Positions 45,453 to 56,662 of a DNA stretch of 64,000 nt are shown here, piece by piece. Both the position numbers and the translations under genes were made by a program. The number at the start of each line of letters is the position of its first letter. Within the stretch, counting starts at the first letter, position 1. Origin of the DNA: Antedon mediterranea (taxonomy: Eukaryota; Echinodermata; Crinoidea; Comatulida; Antedonidae); the NCBI RefSeq assembly GCF_964355755.1, contig NC_092674.1:17994501-18058500 (forward strand), read 5' to 3'. The notes beneath the pieces are model-generated. The model ran no database searches. It saw only the letters and a list, made by a program, of their open reading frames with translations, and was not told the DNA's origin.

Positions 45453-46961
45453 TTAAAGAGCCTTATTTTAAAGATAAGAAAAGAAATGGTAATCGGATGA
45501 ACATTGAGAATTTTCGTTTTGCAAGATCTAATTTTAAGAAGTTATGTAATTTTAAATATTGTAAATATGTTGATTCTTTATGTCGTGATGTTGTAAATAA
45601 TCCCAAACGATTTTGGTCATGGCTCAGATCTTCCCGTAAGTCTTCAAGTATTCCTTCTGAGCTTCATTTTAGTAGTCAATCTGCACATTTGCATTTAATT
45701 GTTTTTTTCATTCTGTTTACAGCTGTAACGACGGAGTTCAGGACCATCCGAATCTCCCTGAATATCCCATTGACAGTTTTAATTTTGTAAAGATTGAACA
45801 AAATGAAATTAACGTACATAAAGCCTCGGGTTGTGATGGCATCAGCAATGTTATGTTATCTTTGGCTTCTCAGCCTCTTTCTATACCTTGTAAGAAATTA
45901 TTTGAAAGATCTCTTAATGAAATGTGTTACCCAGACATTTGGAAGAAAGCTAGTGTCTGTCCCATCCATAAGGGGATCTCCAAATCTGATGTTAAAAATT
46001 ACAGACCTATTTTGTTAATACCTTCGTTGTCCAAGATTTTTGAAAGAATTATCCATGATCAAATCTTTAGCCATGTCTGTTCAGTTATTACTGACAAACA
46101 ACATGGATTTTTTCCAGGCAGGTCATGTGAGACTAATCTTTCAGTCCTTTTGTCACATGCTTACTCTGCTATTGATTCCAAAAAGCAATGTGAAATCATC
46201 TACACAGATACAGTATGGCTAAAGCATTTGATCGAGTCCCACACAATTTTTTAGTTTATAAACTTCCTTGGTAAGTATGGTTTTTCTAATAATCTTATTT
46301 CATTTATTTCCAGTTACCTTAATAGACACCAGAAAGTTACAATTGACGGTTGCTCATCTGAATGGCTTCCTGTTTTGTCTGGAGTCACACAAGGTTCTAT
46401 TTTGGGTCCTCTTTTCTTTACTATGTTTATTAATGATTTTTCTTCTGTTCCACATCATTCTAATTTTTTATTATTTGCTGATGACATTAAACTTTTTCAG
46501 ACTATTTCAACTGATAATGATATGTTGCTTCTGCAGGCAGCTTTGGATAGTCTTGTTCACTGGTGTCACAACTGGGGTATGTCTGTTAATGTCTCCAAAT
46601 GTAAATCTATGTCTGTTACTCTAAAGAAAAAACCCATTCAATTTGATTTCAAGATTGATAATATTGTTCTTGAAACAGTTTCTGTTCATAAGGATTTAGG
46701 CGTTATGATTGATTCTTCTTTAAATTTTTGTAAACATGTTGATTATGTTGTAGCTAAGAGTAACAGGTAGCTAAGAGTAACAGACTCCTTGGATTCATTT
46801 GGAGACATTGCAGACATATAAATGATAGTAAGGCATTGATTCTTATGTATAAATCTTTAGTTCGGTCTAATCTTGAGTTTTGCTCTGTTATTTTTAATTC
46901 AATTTCTTCTTCTCAGTCTATTAGGTTACAACGTGTTCAAAATAAATTTTGTATGTTTTAT

Positions 46962-47022
46962 TTTGCTACTTTGAATTGCCCCGTGTGGGATGATTAAAGA
47001 ATTTTGAATTGAATTGAATTGA
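46962..47022 (+). mobile_element. Short LINE 3' tail inside the CR1-group LINE
   Basis: About 60 bp reading tttgaattgccccgtgtggg atgattaaagaa and ending in a (TTGAA)n run (about 46996-47020). It breaks the coding trace between VQNKF and FHKFGQ. The 'CCCYGTGTGGGAT.ATAAAG' signature plus short microsatellite is the usual 3' end of other LINE families, so this is an extremely truncated insertion. Confidence 0.5.
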
Positions 47023-47490
47023 ATTTCCATAAATTTGGTCAAAATCCCGAGTTAGCTTTACTTAAAGATAGAAGGAATATATTTGATTTAATTTTCTTGT
47101 ATAAATGTATGAACTCTGTTGTTGTTGGTAACTTTATTTCTTATTTTAAACTTTCCGTTCCTGTTTATAGATTAAGAAATCCTGGTTTTTTTTTGTTCCA
47201 CTGGAAAGGGTTAAAGTAACTAGGGATGGTTGGATCTGTCGTCTTCCTAGATTGTTTAATTCTATTTGCTATTGTAATCTGTTTATTGATATTTTTTGTG
47301 ATACTATTTATTTTTTCGTTGTAAGATTACTGTTGCTATTACATCTATTTAATTCCTTTTTTTTATGATAATTTGCTTTGGTATTGAAATACCTGTAATT
47401 TTAGCTAATTGTGTTGTTTAATTAATTATCTATATAAATTATATTTATTGATTCAATCCTGTTGGAAGAAGATGAAATAAAATAAAAAAA

Positions 47491-48180
47491 TCGTGCCTGC
47501 ATTATTACCGGCATATCTATTCACATGTGACTATCGTGTCAGGAATATAACCAGTATACCAACTTCTAATAAGGTCGAGGTATATCCTGCCAATAAATGT
47601 CTTTTAAAATACTATTTGTTGAGGGCATCCTTTATTATGTTTACAGTATTCCCAGCAATTCTGGTGACGAATTTAATTCTAAAGATTGTAGTCTTTTTAT
47701 TGTTTGTTTATGCAATATATGCTATGTACCCTTTTTTCATCACTTGCTTGTTACTTCTTTTAAAGTTTTCAGCAGGAAGTTTTAAAACAATGGAAGCATA
47801 ATACGTGGGCCTCCTCAAACAATCAATACACTTGACTGCACAAGATGTCACAGCACACGGGGATATAACAGCTTTCGTTGTCACAGATTGCCCGTCTCGC
47901 ATTGGAGTAATATTCCTAGTAATATTATTGGTGTTGAGCAGGTCTCGTTGATGCCATTCTAACAGAAAACCATACCGTATATTCCTGGCACACAGTGGGC
48001 TTCAGAGTCACGAGGATTTCATTTAAACTTTTTTCATCTTTTCTTTAGCACATTTTTGAGCATTTTTATTTCATGTTTATGACAGAACACTTCACAAAAC
48101 AGTTTTCTTAAAGCTGAGTTCTGTCTGATAAAAAATGTGTTCATGATGTGTGTACTGTATGTGATCAATTTGATTGGCCA
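47491..48180. other. No gene recognised
   Basis: Sequence between the LINE tail and the right inverted-repeat arm. Frames of about 100 codons with hydrophobic runs (47493-47801) show no conserved domain and are AT-biased, so they are not called. Confidence 0.35.
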
Positions 48181-48375
48181 AGGGTGGGCGGGAGTGTGTG
48201 TACCGATCTCAATTATCAATACCTGAAACTTTCGAATGCTCTTAAGTTCGTAACCTCAATAAACGAATTACTAGATCAAGTAATGCGCATGTGCATACAT
48301 GTACATACATACAGACAGACTACAGTTGAGTTTTGAATTAAATAAGCGACAGTATTATAACACTATCAGGAATGA
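48181..48375 (-). repeat. Right arm of the inverted repeat
   Basis: Complement of 43385-43690 apart from the 67-bp block. With the left arm it encloses about 4.5 kb including the CR1-group LINE. I found no convincing target duplication outside the arms. Either a transposon with long TIRs or an inverted duplication of intron sequence is possible. Confidence 0.7.
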
Positions 48376-49105
48376 AATACAATCGTGACCAAACCACTCT
48401 TAATAACACATCCTGAACTCATCATCAGACCAACAAGAACACACTTAAACTACCAGAGAAGGATAAAGACTATAATGGAATCAGAGATAAACAAAGAAAA
48501 TGCTGAATGTGAACATTGTTGATATGAAAAAAAATTTAACAAATGATTTATCAAGCAAGTATACAAAGCAAATGTAGCCTAATTTTCTGCAGCAATATTC
48601 ACAGGAATAGAGAGGAGATCAGCTGTCATGGGTCACTCATCACAATAGAATTCACACTTGCATCAGTTCCTTTGGATCGCAATTGAAAAAAGACATGTAA
48701 ATGTGGTATCACTATCAGAGTGTAAAATTAAATTGTATACATATTTCACCTTAAGATAATAAATTGAGGGTGGGTCCCAGAAATTTAAGGATGGCATCAG
48801 AAAGAAACTATGTATTGTTATGCGGGCCTTGCTAGCATTGCAAGATGTACTGTAGAAATTGTGCAAGCTGCGCTGAGTTACCAAATTGCCTTGATACCAC
48901 ATACTTAATAGACCTTTATTGAGACGATGCTTTAAATACAGTAAGTGTCTTGTTCCTAGACTGTTGACGGCAAAAACATGGAGTTTTTTGGGGTAATTTT
49001 AGGGCATATTTTAAGGCTGCGTGGAGATGCTTAAAACTGGCTTTAGACTCGACCCTGCATAATTACATCCCCAAACAATATAAAAGTACAATCAATTTTA
49101 TCTAC
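48376..49105. other. Intron sequence, nothing recognised
   Basis: The region directly downstream (minus strand) of the first visible MORN exon. No element ends or coding potential supported. Confidence 0.45.
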
Positions 49106-49396
49106 CTCGCCATTCGCCCACTCATGGTAGCCATTTCCATGTCTGGTATCCTTTAGAAAATCTCCTTTATAATATGACCCATCACTCCAATCCTGCCTTC
49201 CTCTTCCTTGGCGTTCATTATGTAGATATTCACCTTCATACTTATCACCAGATGGCCATAAAAATATGCCAACACCTGATTTTGTCTTATTTTGATAGCT
49301 ACCAGAGAAAGAATCCCCACTGATCAAGTTTTCTTGCCTAGTAGCACTTTTTAGATGAGCAAACATGAATTCCAGTGACATAATTTCTTTCAATAT
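49106..49396 (-). CDS. MORN-repeat protein, first visible exon
   Basis: Minus-strand exon with a pyrimidine-rich acceptor ending tattattag before 49396 and donor gtagat after 49106 (phase 0). The frame is open with ATG codons at 49381 and 49366. If the acceptor is used, the exon begins ILKEIMSLEF; otherwise 49381 could be the start. MORN repeats follow a Ser/Lys-rich stretch: GVGIFLWPSGDKYEGEYLHN, then GRGRQDWSDGSYYKGDFL, then HGNGYHEWANGE. The last repeat is completed by the next exon's IYEGSYY. I cannot decide between internal and first coding exon from sequence alone. Confidence 0.75.
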
Positions 49397-52009
49397 CTAA
49401 TAATATAAAGTTTAAAATTTAGAAGGAAAGATCAATAAAACATAGTAAACAAGAAATATTTCTTACAAAAAAACGCTGCTCGACTTTTTGACGCAACAGT
49501 TTTAATTATTGTTCTCTCTTCAGAAATAATGACTTATTATCAATTATTTTTGTTTAACAATTCAGTAGTGAACATTTTGTCTGGCCTACTGTACAGAACA
49601 AAAATATAATCATAAACTACAATACATAGTAGGGGAAGTAGAGGGTGACCCGGCCCACATACTAACAACTAGGGATAACGATGAAAAATTTAAAAAAAAA
49701 AAAGTTAATATTTTTCAAATACATTATTTTATAGTACATTCCCTGTTAGTATTTTGTATCAATATTTATAAAAAAGAATTCTAAAAATCCATTTGATAAT
49801 CTGGGTTTTCTAGTTCCATTCTGGAACTAGAAAACTCAGATCTTGATATCTGAGTTTTCTAGATCTGAGTTTTCTAGACACCCTGAATTTGGATGGAATT
49901 TTTGTCACCAGTGCTGGATTGTTGCTGATTGATTATGCCTTAGGGAATTGACACTTGGAAGAGAGATTGGAATGTTCCATTTATAGCCGTTAAGCAATAT
50001 ATTTGCATAAACTATGTTTTACAAAGTGAAACAGTATTTTTACGCTGCTGCTTAGCCAGCAACGTCCCAAGAGGATGACTCATTTAGAAGCTGAAAGCAA
50101 GCAGCAGTTATAGTACTAGAGGCTGACGTTTTTGCTAATTTGTAAACTTGACTATAATTTATAGATCTCAGCTGCTGGACCCATAAAACATCTGGGAAAA
50201 GAGAGTCTATGAGGAATCACGGTTGAACGATTTTGGATTCTCGCCCTTTGATTGGTTGACGCGAATCAACACACAGGAAGGAATTTTCTCACTCTTTGCT
50301 TGAAGTCACGTTGTCTCTAGAGGGTATTGCATGCCTTGAGGTCACACACACACAGCACATTAAAGTTCAAAATTGACCATTTTTAAATGGGCATGTGATT
50401 CATAATTAAAGAACTATTTTTGATTTGTATGTATTTTTGGGATTAAAGGACATCTTTTTAATAATTAATCATAAATATATCTGAAGAAACAACAATTTGA
50501 TTAATTTTAAAATAATCGAGTTGTGTACCGAGATTCAATCATTGTAAAGCCGACATTTATTTTATCATTATAAATAGTACAGTGAAACATCTATTTTACG
50601 TATCCTACTGTACTAGGGTTATAATAATAATAATGTATTCATTCAGTCACCAATGAGTAAGAATAGGCTAAAGCCCAAACAGATTCTGCACTGACCAGTG
50701 GCGTAACCAGGATTTTGAAGTTGGGAATTGCCAATTTGCCGACAAAATTAGTGTCATTACCTGTATGATGGTGGTCAATATATGTTCTAGGATTATAGTT
50801 AGTCATTATAGGGATAACGATGCAAAATTAAAATCAAATTAAAAATTATCTGTTATAGTATTTTGTATTAATATTACAATAAAGAAATTATGAAAATCTG
50901 AAATATAGGGTCTAAAACATTGCCGAAAATGATCGTTTTTAGCCACAAAAGAAGTAAAACAATATGCGGTCTCACAGGCGACAATTGTAATACGGTATCT
51001 ACGCCATTTTTGGTTAAAATAATTACATATAATTATATACAGCATTCAATTGCTAAAATAAACTTGATTTTATCTTGTTTGAGTTTACTTTAGTTCCATG
51101 TGATACACTAATAATTTCATTCAATAAAAATAAATTTAAAGGTACAGTTATCTCACTCTCAGCAATGTGCTGCAGCAAACCGCAATTGCACATGTATCCA
51201 TACAATATGAATATTTATGAGCTAACTCAGGTCAAGGGTTAAATTAAACCGGAACACATTTGTCTTTCAGACAAATAGCTTTCAGTTTGTTAATTTTTGC
51301 TTTAAATTATTTTCTTGGGTAAATAATTTTTTTTTTCGATCCAATTTTTTGTCAAAGTGAATAACTTTTATGTACAATACAATTAAAATGGCCTATTCAA
51401 CAAAAATATTTTTGAAAAAAAATGTTTTCAGGGGGACAATATATCTTTATTCGGACAAATTCATTGCTCTAAATTTGTGTAGTAACGATCAGAGAGACCA
51501 TGTGAATTCTGCTGCAGGTGATTGGCTTACGATGACATCATATCACAAAATGGTGGTTTTGTAGTTGAGCCTCACGGAATATTCACAATTTTGTTTAAAA
51601 AATGAAATACATGGACATTTTTTCTGGTATGTACGTGTACATTTTATTTTAAAAATTTTAATAACAAAGGCCTCATATCGAGAAAAAAAACGTTTTTTTC
51701 GACACTCATAATAAATATATCTTGGCATGTGGAACTATATTATCTTGGCGTAGGAAGACAAACAAATCCCAGGTCTATATTTATCTATATTCACACAATT
51801 TGTCTTCTATTGCAGTAGAAATGTATTCTTTGGTTGATATTTTTTGGTCCTTTTTTAATGAAACCTCGCATTCGTTTCGTTACTATATGGTGATCAATTC
51901 AATTCAAATCATTCAATTCTAGCATTGCGACAGCGAGAAATTCAACTTTTAACTTCAATTTCTGAAAGAATTAAGCTTTGAAATTTGTAATACTGTATAT
52001 ACAGTACCA
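49397..52009. other. No gene recognised, a few structured stretches
   Basis: AT-rich. It holds two adjoining hairpins at 49808-49876 and a short (TAA)n run at about 50623-50634. At about 50695 is cagtggcgtaaccaggattt, resembling the outer end of a DNA transposon like the one at 1842, but with no partner found. No supported coding sequence. Confidence 0.4.
49808..49876. other. Two adjoining hairpins
   Basis: tctagttccattctggaact aga forms one stem-loop. The following aactcagatcttgatatctg agtt forms another. The phrase ctgagttttctaga is then repeated. The palindromes share 'gttttctag' and its complement, suggesting local inverted duplication. No function assigned. Confidence 0.6.
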
Positions 52010-52558
52010 TTAAAGACACCTTCCCTACAATTTGTGACGTTTTGTAAATATTACTTTAAAAACATTAAACCAGGTCATTCCTTGTCTTAAATGTACGTTT
52101 TATGGTAAATTATGATAGAAAGTGAGACCTACCTAATTAGCTCGCGGCGAATGACCTCTCATGGACGGTCTTTAGGCCTAGCCTAGCTAGGCTTAGTTTT
52201 GCAGGCCTAGCTGGTAAACATTGTTAACGTACAAACAGCGTACGCTAGCTATATAACTAGCCTAACGTTGATATTTTCCATTTCCATTTGTTTTGGCCTC
52301 ACGATCGATCGAAAACTGGCTGAATTACAGAAGAAAAACAAACATATCAATCCGCGCGCAATGCATTTTGGGATTTACAGCGGGCCACTATAATTATTAA
52401 TATTAGAATCAACTTCTTTTTCACATTTTTAACCATTTAAAGACGGAAAAAGTTATCGCAATAGGACCATAGCCTAGGCCTAGTATTATTTTTACATTAC
52501 AATCATATAGCTTGTGATCTTAAATTAGATCTAAAAAACGTAGAGAAGGTGTCTTTAA
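52010..52558. mobile_element. MITE with taaagac-type ends, copy 2
   Basis: The ends taaagacaccttccctacaa and the complement of gtagagaaggtgtcttta match over about 20 bp with one or two changes. The interior is collinear with 44828-45452, including the cctagcctagctaggcttag block. It lacks about 80 bp present in copy 1 (around 45095-45175). Same orientation as copy 1. Confidence 0.8.
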
Positions 52559-52688
52559 TAATCAATTCCAAGCAGGTGGTTGCTCTCTGCTGGTGATAGG
52601 TAGGATTGTTGGTCTGGTGGTAGCCTAGCCTAGGCCTAGGCTATATCTGGTGGTGGTAGTATAGCCTAGGGCCTAGTGTAGTGCATGG

Positions 52689-52911
52689 CGATTGGCTAGT
52701 GGTTACGTCATCTATACGTCACAGCCAATCACCGGGCCTACACGCACTCAACTCACGAATCCGGCCCTGGGACTGGCCAGTGGCGAGATACGTCACGACC
52801 ATCCCCAAGGGGTTGATGTGCGAGAGACAAGAGTCTCGCTCTTGAGAAGCAGATACCCAAAGGAAGAAGAATCCAAACTATATACGCATCGTAGTACCAA
52901 GACCTGATTAG
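52689..52911 (+). promoter_or_regulatory. Candidate bidirectional promoter and 5' exon
   Basis: ATTGG (52691-52695) and CCAAT (52725-52729) face each other around two tacgtca CRE-like half sites (52704-52710, 52715-52721). A third cgtcac is near 52793. Downstream on the plus strand, a CG-containing stretch ends at a strong donor (ttag|gtgagt, exon end 52911), as a 5' untranslated exon would. On the minus strand the nearest gene is the MORN gene, whose first exon could lie near here. This is inference from motif symmetry. An LTR promoter is the alternative. Confidence 0.35.
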
Positions 52912-53257
52912 GTGAGTACATATGATGAGAGTATAGAAATATACCGAAGAGACTGAATCGTCAATGTAAATATATAAATATAGTCTCTTTAATGACGACG
53001 AGGATGACTGGTGTTCCTTTTGCCTCGGCGGGGGACACTGTTCACCGCGTGTAGCTGTTTGGGAAGGTGGGAGTGTTGCCCGGAGGCAATACTGGAGGAG
53101 CGACGTGCGTTTACTACCCATCTCCCACCTCGCCAGCGACTCGTCTCCGTCTCGCAGCCGAAATCTGCTGTCGTGCCCTGTTGGCCTGCTGATTTCGTCT
53201 GATCGATGGGGTCGAGTTACTTATAGTAAATTAAATTATTATTTCTCTGACTTGGAT
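52912..53257. other. Relatively GC-rich stretch, no gene called
   Basis: The part 53010-53210 is richer in CG than its surroundings. Short frames occur on both strands but no domain is visible. It could be leader sequence downstream of the putative promoter at 52689. Confidence 0.3.
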
Positions 53258-54545
53258 TTGTACTGTACTCTTGATTCTTCAGACAGGTACTGAATTTATA
53301 CTGTACTCTGATTTGTCGGACAGGTACTGAATTTGTGCTGTACTCTGATTTTTCAGACAGGTACATTTGTACTGTACTCTGAATCTTCGGACAGGTACGA
53401 GTTTTGTAGGGTGTCACGAAACCTAAGACCACGAAAGCTAAGACCCCCTAAGACCTAAGATCACAAAAGCTAAGACCCAAGACTACAAATTCTAAGATAT
53501 ACTACAGCTTAAAAACAATACTTGTTTATCCATACATAATTTTAAACATAGTAGGTTTCATTTATTACCATAAATATAATTAAATACTACCGCAAAACAT
53601 AGATAAACTCACGTTATTTTCGCCCGTTGAGTAAATGTATATTTTTTCTTTACAACAAACAAACTTGACGTATTGTTTGTTGGTATATAATTACTCCAAT
53701 TGTGTTGGTTCAGAGGATGTTTTTCTTTCGCACCTGCCTTTCTTGTATTTTGACTCCAAATTTGTTAACTGACTTTATCCTGAATACCACACTTTAAAAT
53801 TAGGACTTATAAACTTTCAGATGGAGAAACACATAAAAACAAATAAATAAATCCTTTAAATTGATGATTTTACAGACATGTTTCTTTGTATACTGTAACT
53901 CCTCGAGCTCCCCCCATGCTCAATGTTTTTGTTTCTATGGAGCGCCAAAAGAGCAACAATAATAGTACAAGTATAAAAACAGAAAGGAAACGAAACAAAT
54001 CATGATTTTTAAATTAAAATTTATTTGCCAGTATTTATTTCTTCGTACTTGCATGATTATACTATTATCATTACAATTTTAATTTTACATTGTTCCATCC
54101 ACACTGTTATGGACTCCACAGAGTTTTCAGCCCTCAATATAATTTTTGCTCTTTTGACGTTCGATAGAAACAAAAACATGAACATGGTAGGCCTACTGCT
54201 ACTGTACTGTAGGCTAGTCATGCGAAATTCGCAAACAGTTTGTGTGCAAGAAAAACGTCTGTAAAATCTTCAATTTAAAAATGTATTTGTTACTTTTTAT
54301 GTGATTCTTTTTCATAAAAGTGCCAATTCTAAGGTGTGGTATTCAGAATAAATGTTGGAGGTTAAAATACAAGGCAGGTGCGAAAGATAAATATTGTAAT
54401 CTTAGGCCTTGGGTCTTAGCTTTCGTGATCTTAGGTCTTAGGGGTCTTAGCTTTCGTGGTCTTAGGTTTCGTGACACCCGAGTTTTGTACTATACTCTGA
54501 TTCTTCAGACAGGTACTGGTTTTGTGCTGTACTCTGATTTTCCTG
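53258..54545. repeat. Minisatellite, about 40-bp unit, split by an insertion
   Basis: Units of the form tgtactgtactctgattctt plus cagacaggtactgaatt occur about four times at 53258-53408. They resume after the inserted element with tactatactctgattcttca and about one and a half further units to 54545. Units differ by several substitutions, so the array is not freshly amplified. Confidence 0.85.
53409..54479. mobile_element. Mutator-like non-autonomous element, 10-bp duplication
   Basis: 1071 bp. The ends gggtgtcacgaaacctaaga continue in near-perfect inverted repeat for about 75 bp, made of reiterated 'acgaaagctaagacc' words. They are flanked by the exact direct repeat gagttttgta at 53399-53408 and 54480-54489. 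TIRs starting GGG and a 9-10-bp target duplication are typical of the Mutator superfamily. The interior is AT-rich and non-coding. It interrupts the minisatellite. Confidence 0.75.
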
Positions 54546-56470
54546 TACATTTTAATTTCCTAATGATCCAAAATAAATATTATTGTGTGTAGCGATGTGG
54601 CTGGGCCCTGGGCCCGTGACCTAGTTGAAGCTACGTACATACCATGCACGTGAACATGGAACAGCGTTTTTTATTGTATGTTTAACGCACTGGGCCCGTG
54701 ATTCCAGAGCAATATATGTCTGGCCCGTGTTTCAGAGTATTATTGAAAAAATATACATAACATAATAATTAGCAAATTTATTATTTGATTTGTAGGCAAA
54801 ATTTTTAATTTAATTTCGAAACTATTTTTTAGTGATGGACGCCATTTTTGTGGTTGGCATCTCTCACGCATTTTGAGTTGTTTATTCGCTTATTCAAATC
54901 CACGATTTTTATTATAATTATTTTTAATCCTTAAATTACACTACCAATGAACTACGACCAACTAGATCAAGGTTATTGGAGGGTGTTGCTTGCTGGGGTA
55001 ATCCGATTCCGGTTTTGCGACTTGTGTTCACGAACAACAGGGTTAAACAGTAGTTTATCTACACTGCCGTTTTTTTGAGAATGCCGCCATTCCGGTGCGG
55101 GTTTCCTGTCAAACAACAACTTTCTGCCTATCGGTCTTCTCACGTCTGATTCATCGCTAGCCAATCGCAAGCACGCATTCACTTGCTACCCTCGCGGATA
55201 GCTGCTTGCATCAACAAGGTCAACTGTTGTTTACTACTTTGGATGGATGATGCGGGGTGAGTATTTGATTCTGATTGGTAGATTAATCTAGGGATACTCC
55301 TTACTATTTTTAGGTTTTTATTGTTATGCAGAACGGAGAGCTCGTCTCCCGGTCTGTGTATTATCTGGATTGATTTATGGCCTGACGATAGGCGGGCTGG
55401 AATTTTCTGGCCTGTTCTATTGCAGGGTAGTTAGATTATACAGTAGTTATTTTGTCTATCCAACTTGGGTGGGAATGAGTCTGACATTCTAGATTATTAT
55501 TTATTTATTTATTAATTCGTGTAAATTGAATTGCTTTGGAATTAATTGATTTTCCAATTAAAATTATTTTATTTTTAATGGATTATTTTGATGTAAATTA
55601 TTTAGGGAATTTTTATTGGATTAGTTAGATAGTATTTTATATTTATTAGGTGGTTATTTCCTACTTATTATTTTCATGATTTATTTTTATTTTATGGGGT
55701 AATTATGCATAGGCCTAATTACTCCTGTTATTGTTATTTATTTTTATCATGTCTTGATTTAGTTCATGCCATTTATTTAGCATAGATTTTTGAGATTATT
55801 TTTTATTGTGCAGGCTATGCCGGTACCTATATTTTATTTTTTTTGAATATTAATTTAATTTTTTTGTTTATCATAGGGTTTCACCTAGGAATTTTTTATG
55901 ACTTGTTTCTCGTCTCGTCTCAATTACTTTCACATGTTCTTGTATGCTTATTCTTATCATGATTATTTTTCAACATGTCTTGTAAGTTGTATGAATTTCG
56001 ATTCTTAACTGTCACAGTTTGTAACCTGTCCTTGTTTTGTTTTGTACTATGTAATTGACACTTGGCTAAAATAAAATCTGGTATAGATTGTATCTCCTAT
56101 CACATGCCTTGTATATGCTAATTCTATTTGTATAGTCCTATTTAATTATTTTTGTGGCATATTGTGAGTGCCCATAAGTCAATATATGTATACATGATTT
56201 AGCTAAAATTTTTGTGATGGGAGAGGTTACCCTTAATTTGTGATTATAGTTAATTGAACTGTGATTTAGTGCTAGGTCTGTATTGGGCTGGTAGTACCCC
56301 TGTTCTCTCTGGGCACCCAACTAGTGACAAGCAGAAATAACCATCAAACAACAATAGACAGATGTTACTATCGCTCACATGTTGGATGCACGGGGGGACG
56401 GGAGTGCTAACCGGGTCTATAAAATGAGTCCGAATAAAATTAATTTGGAAGCAGTTTCTATTTTCCAGGG
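54546..56470. other. AT-rich stretch upstream of Gypsy gag
   Basis: No supported coding sequence. By position it may contain the 5' LTR and leader of the plus-strand Gypsy element. I could not match any part of it to the region after 63620, because any 3' LTR would lie mostly beyond the window. Confidence 0.3.
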
Positions 56471-56662
56471 ATGCCGAAAACTATTGAACCTATAACCTTT
56501 AGGATAAATTTTGTCCGTAGGGATAAGGATTTTCCACAGGGATTACCACCACCCTTGGCCGAGAAAATCATGGCCTATAGAGATAATTATGGGAATATAA
56601 CTAACCCACAAGATCTAGCACGGGCAGTCGGCGATAATTCGTTTGACTTTTTGTCCTTTTGA
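56471..56662 (+). pseudogene. Gypsy leader/Gag N-terminal fragment
   Basis: A 63-codon frame from an ATG reading MPKTIEPITFRINFVRRDKD and ending in GDNSFDFLSF. It stops exactly where the minus-strand SINE begins, so the downstream part of the frame has probably been displaced by that insertion. I do not recognise a domain. Its assignment to Gag rests on position. Confidence 0.4.

Larger units (their letters stand above)
44120..47490 (+). pseudogene. CR1-group LINE, decayed, with 2A-like motif
   Basis: Coding traces on the plus strand, in order. First is an N-terminal segment ending in the 2A-like motif CGDIELNLGP (44539-44568). The start of the endonuclease follows (VYYQNVRSVKNKM, LTETWLND). 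A deletion then jumps to the linker PPWFDNELYGALK, followed by the MITE at 44828-45452. Next are NPKRFWSWLRSSRK, KNYRPILLIPSLSKIFERII (45997 on), LSGVTQGSILGPLFF and the catalytic FADDIKLF (about 46475), a thumb region, and C-terminal traces to about 47210. It ends near 47490 with an AATAAAA-rich tail. Frameshifts occur at about 46210 and 46770. The order and motifs fit the Jockey/CR1 group; the clade is not resolved by eye. Confidence 0.85.
5034..49396 (-). other. Gene model: MORN-repeat gene, three visible exons
   Basis: Three minus-strand exons join in phase: 49396-49106 (97 codons), 43370-43224 (49 codons) and 5520-5034 (162 codons plus 1 nt). Introns are about 5.7 kb and about 37.7 kb, with acceptors ttccag and tttcag and donors gtagat, gtactg and gtaagt. 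The joined product is a continuous run of MORN repeats followed by a non-MORN segment. The gene must continue to the left of 5034, because the last exon ends in phase 1 at a consensus gtaagt donor. It probably starts to the right of 49396. The repeat run, and the segment that follows it with a GLW..EQLIKL-type motif, resemble ANKMY1 (ankyrin and MYND domain-containing 1). That identity is inferred from memory of the family. Ankyrin repeats and the MYND finger would lie outside the window. Confidence 0.75.

Noticed and set aside
47493-47801. Hydrophobic frames resembling a membrane protein
   Set aside because: Driven by T-rich sequence after a LINE tail; no conserved motif.
52753-53121. 122-codon minus-strand frame in the GC-rich stretch
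   Set aside because: No domain and no splice support. It overlaps the candidate promoter/5' exon.
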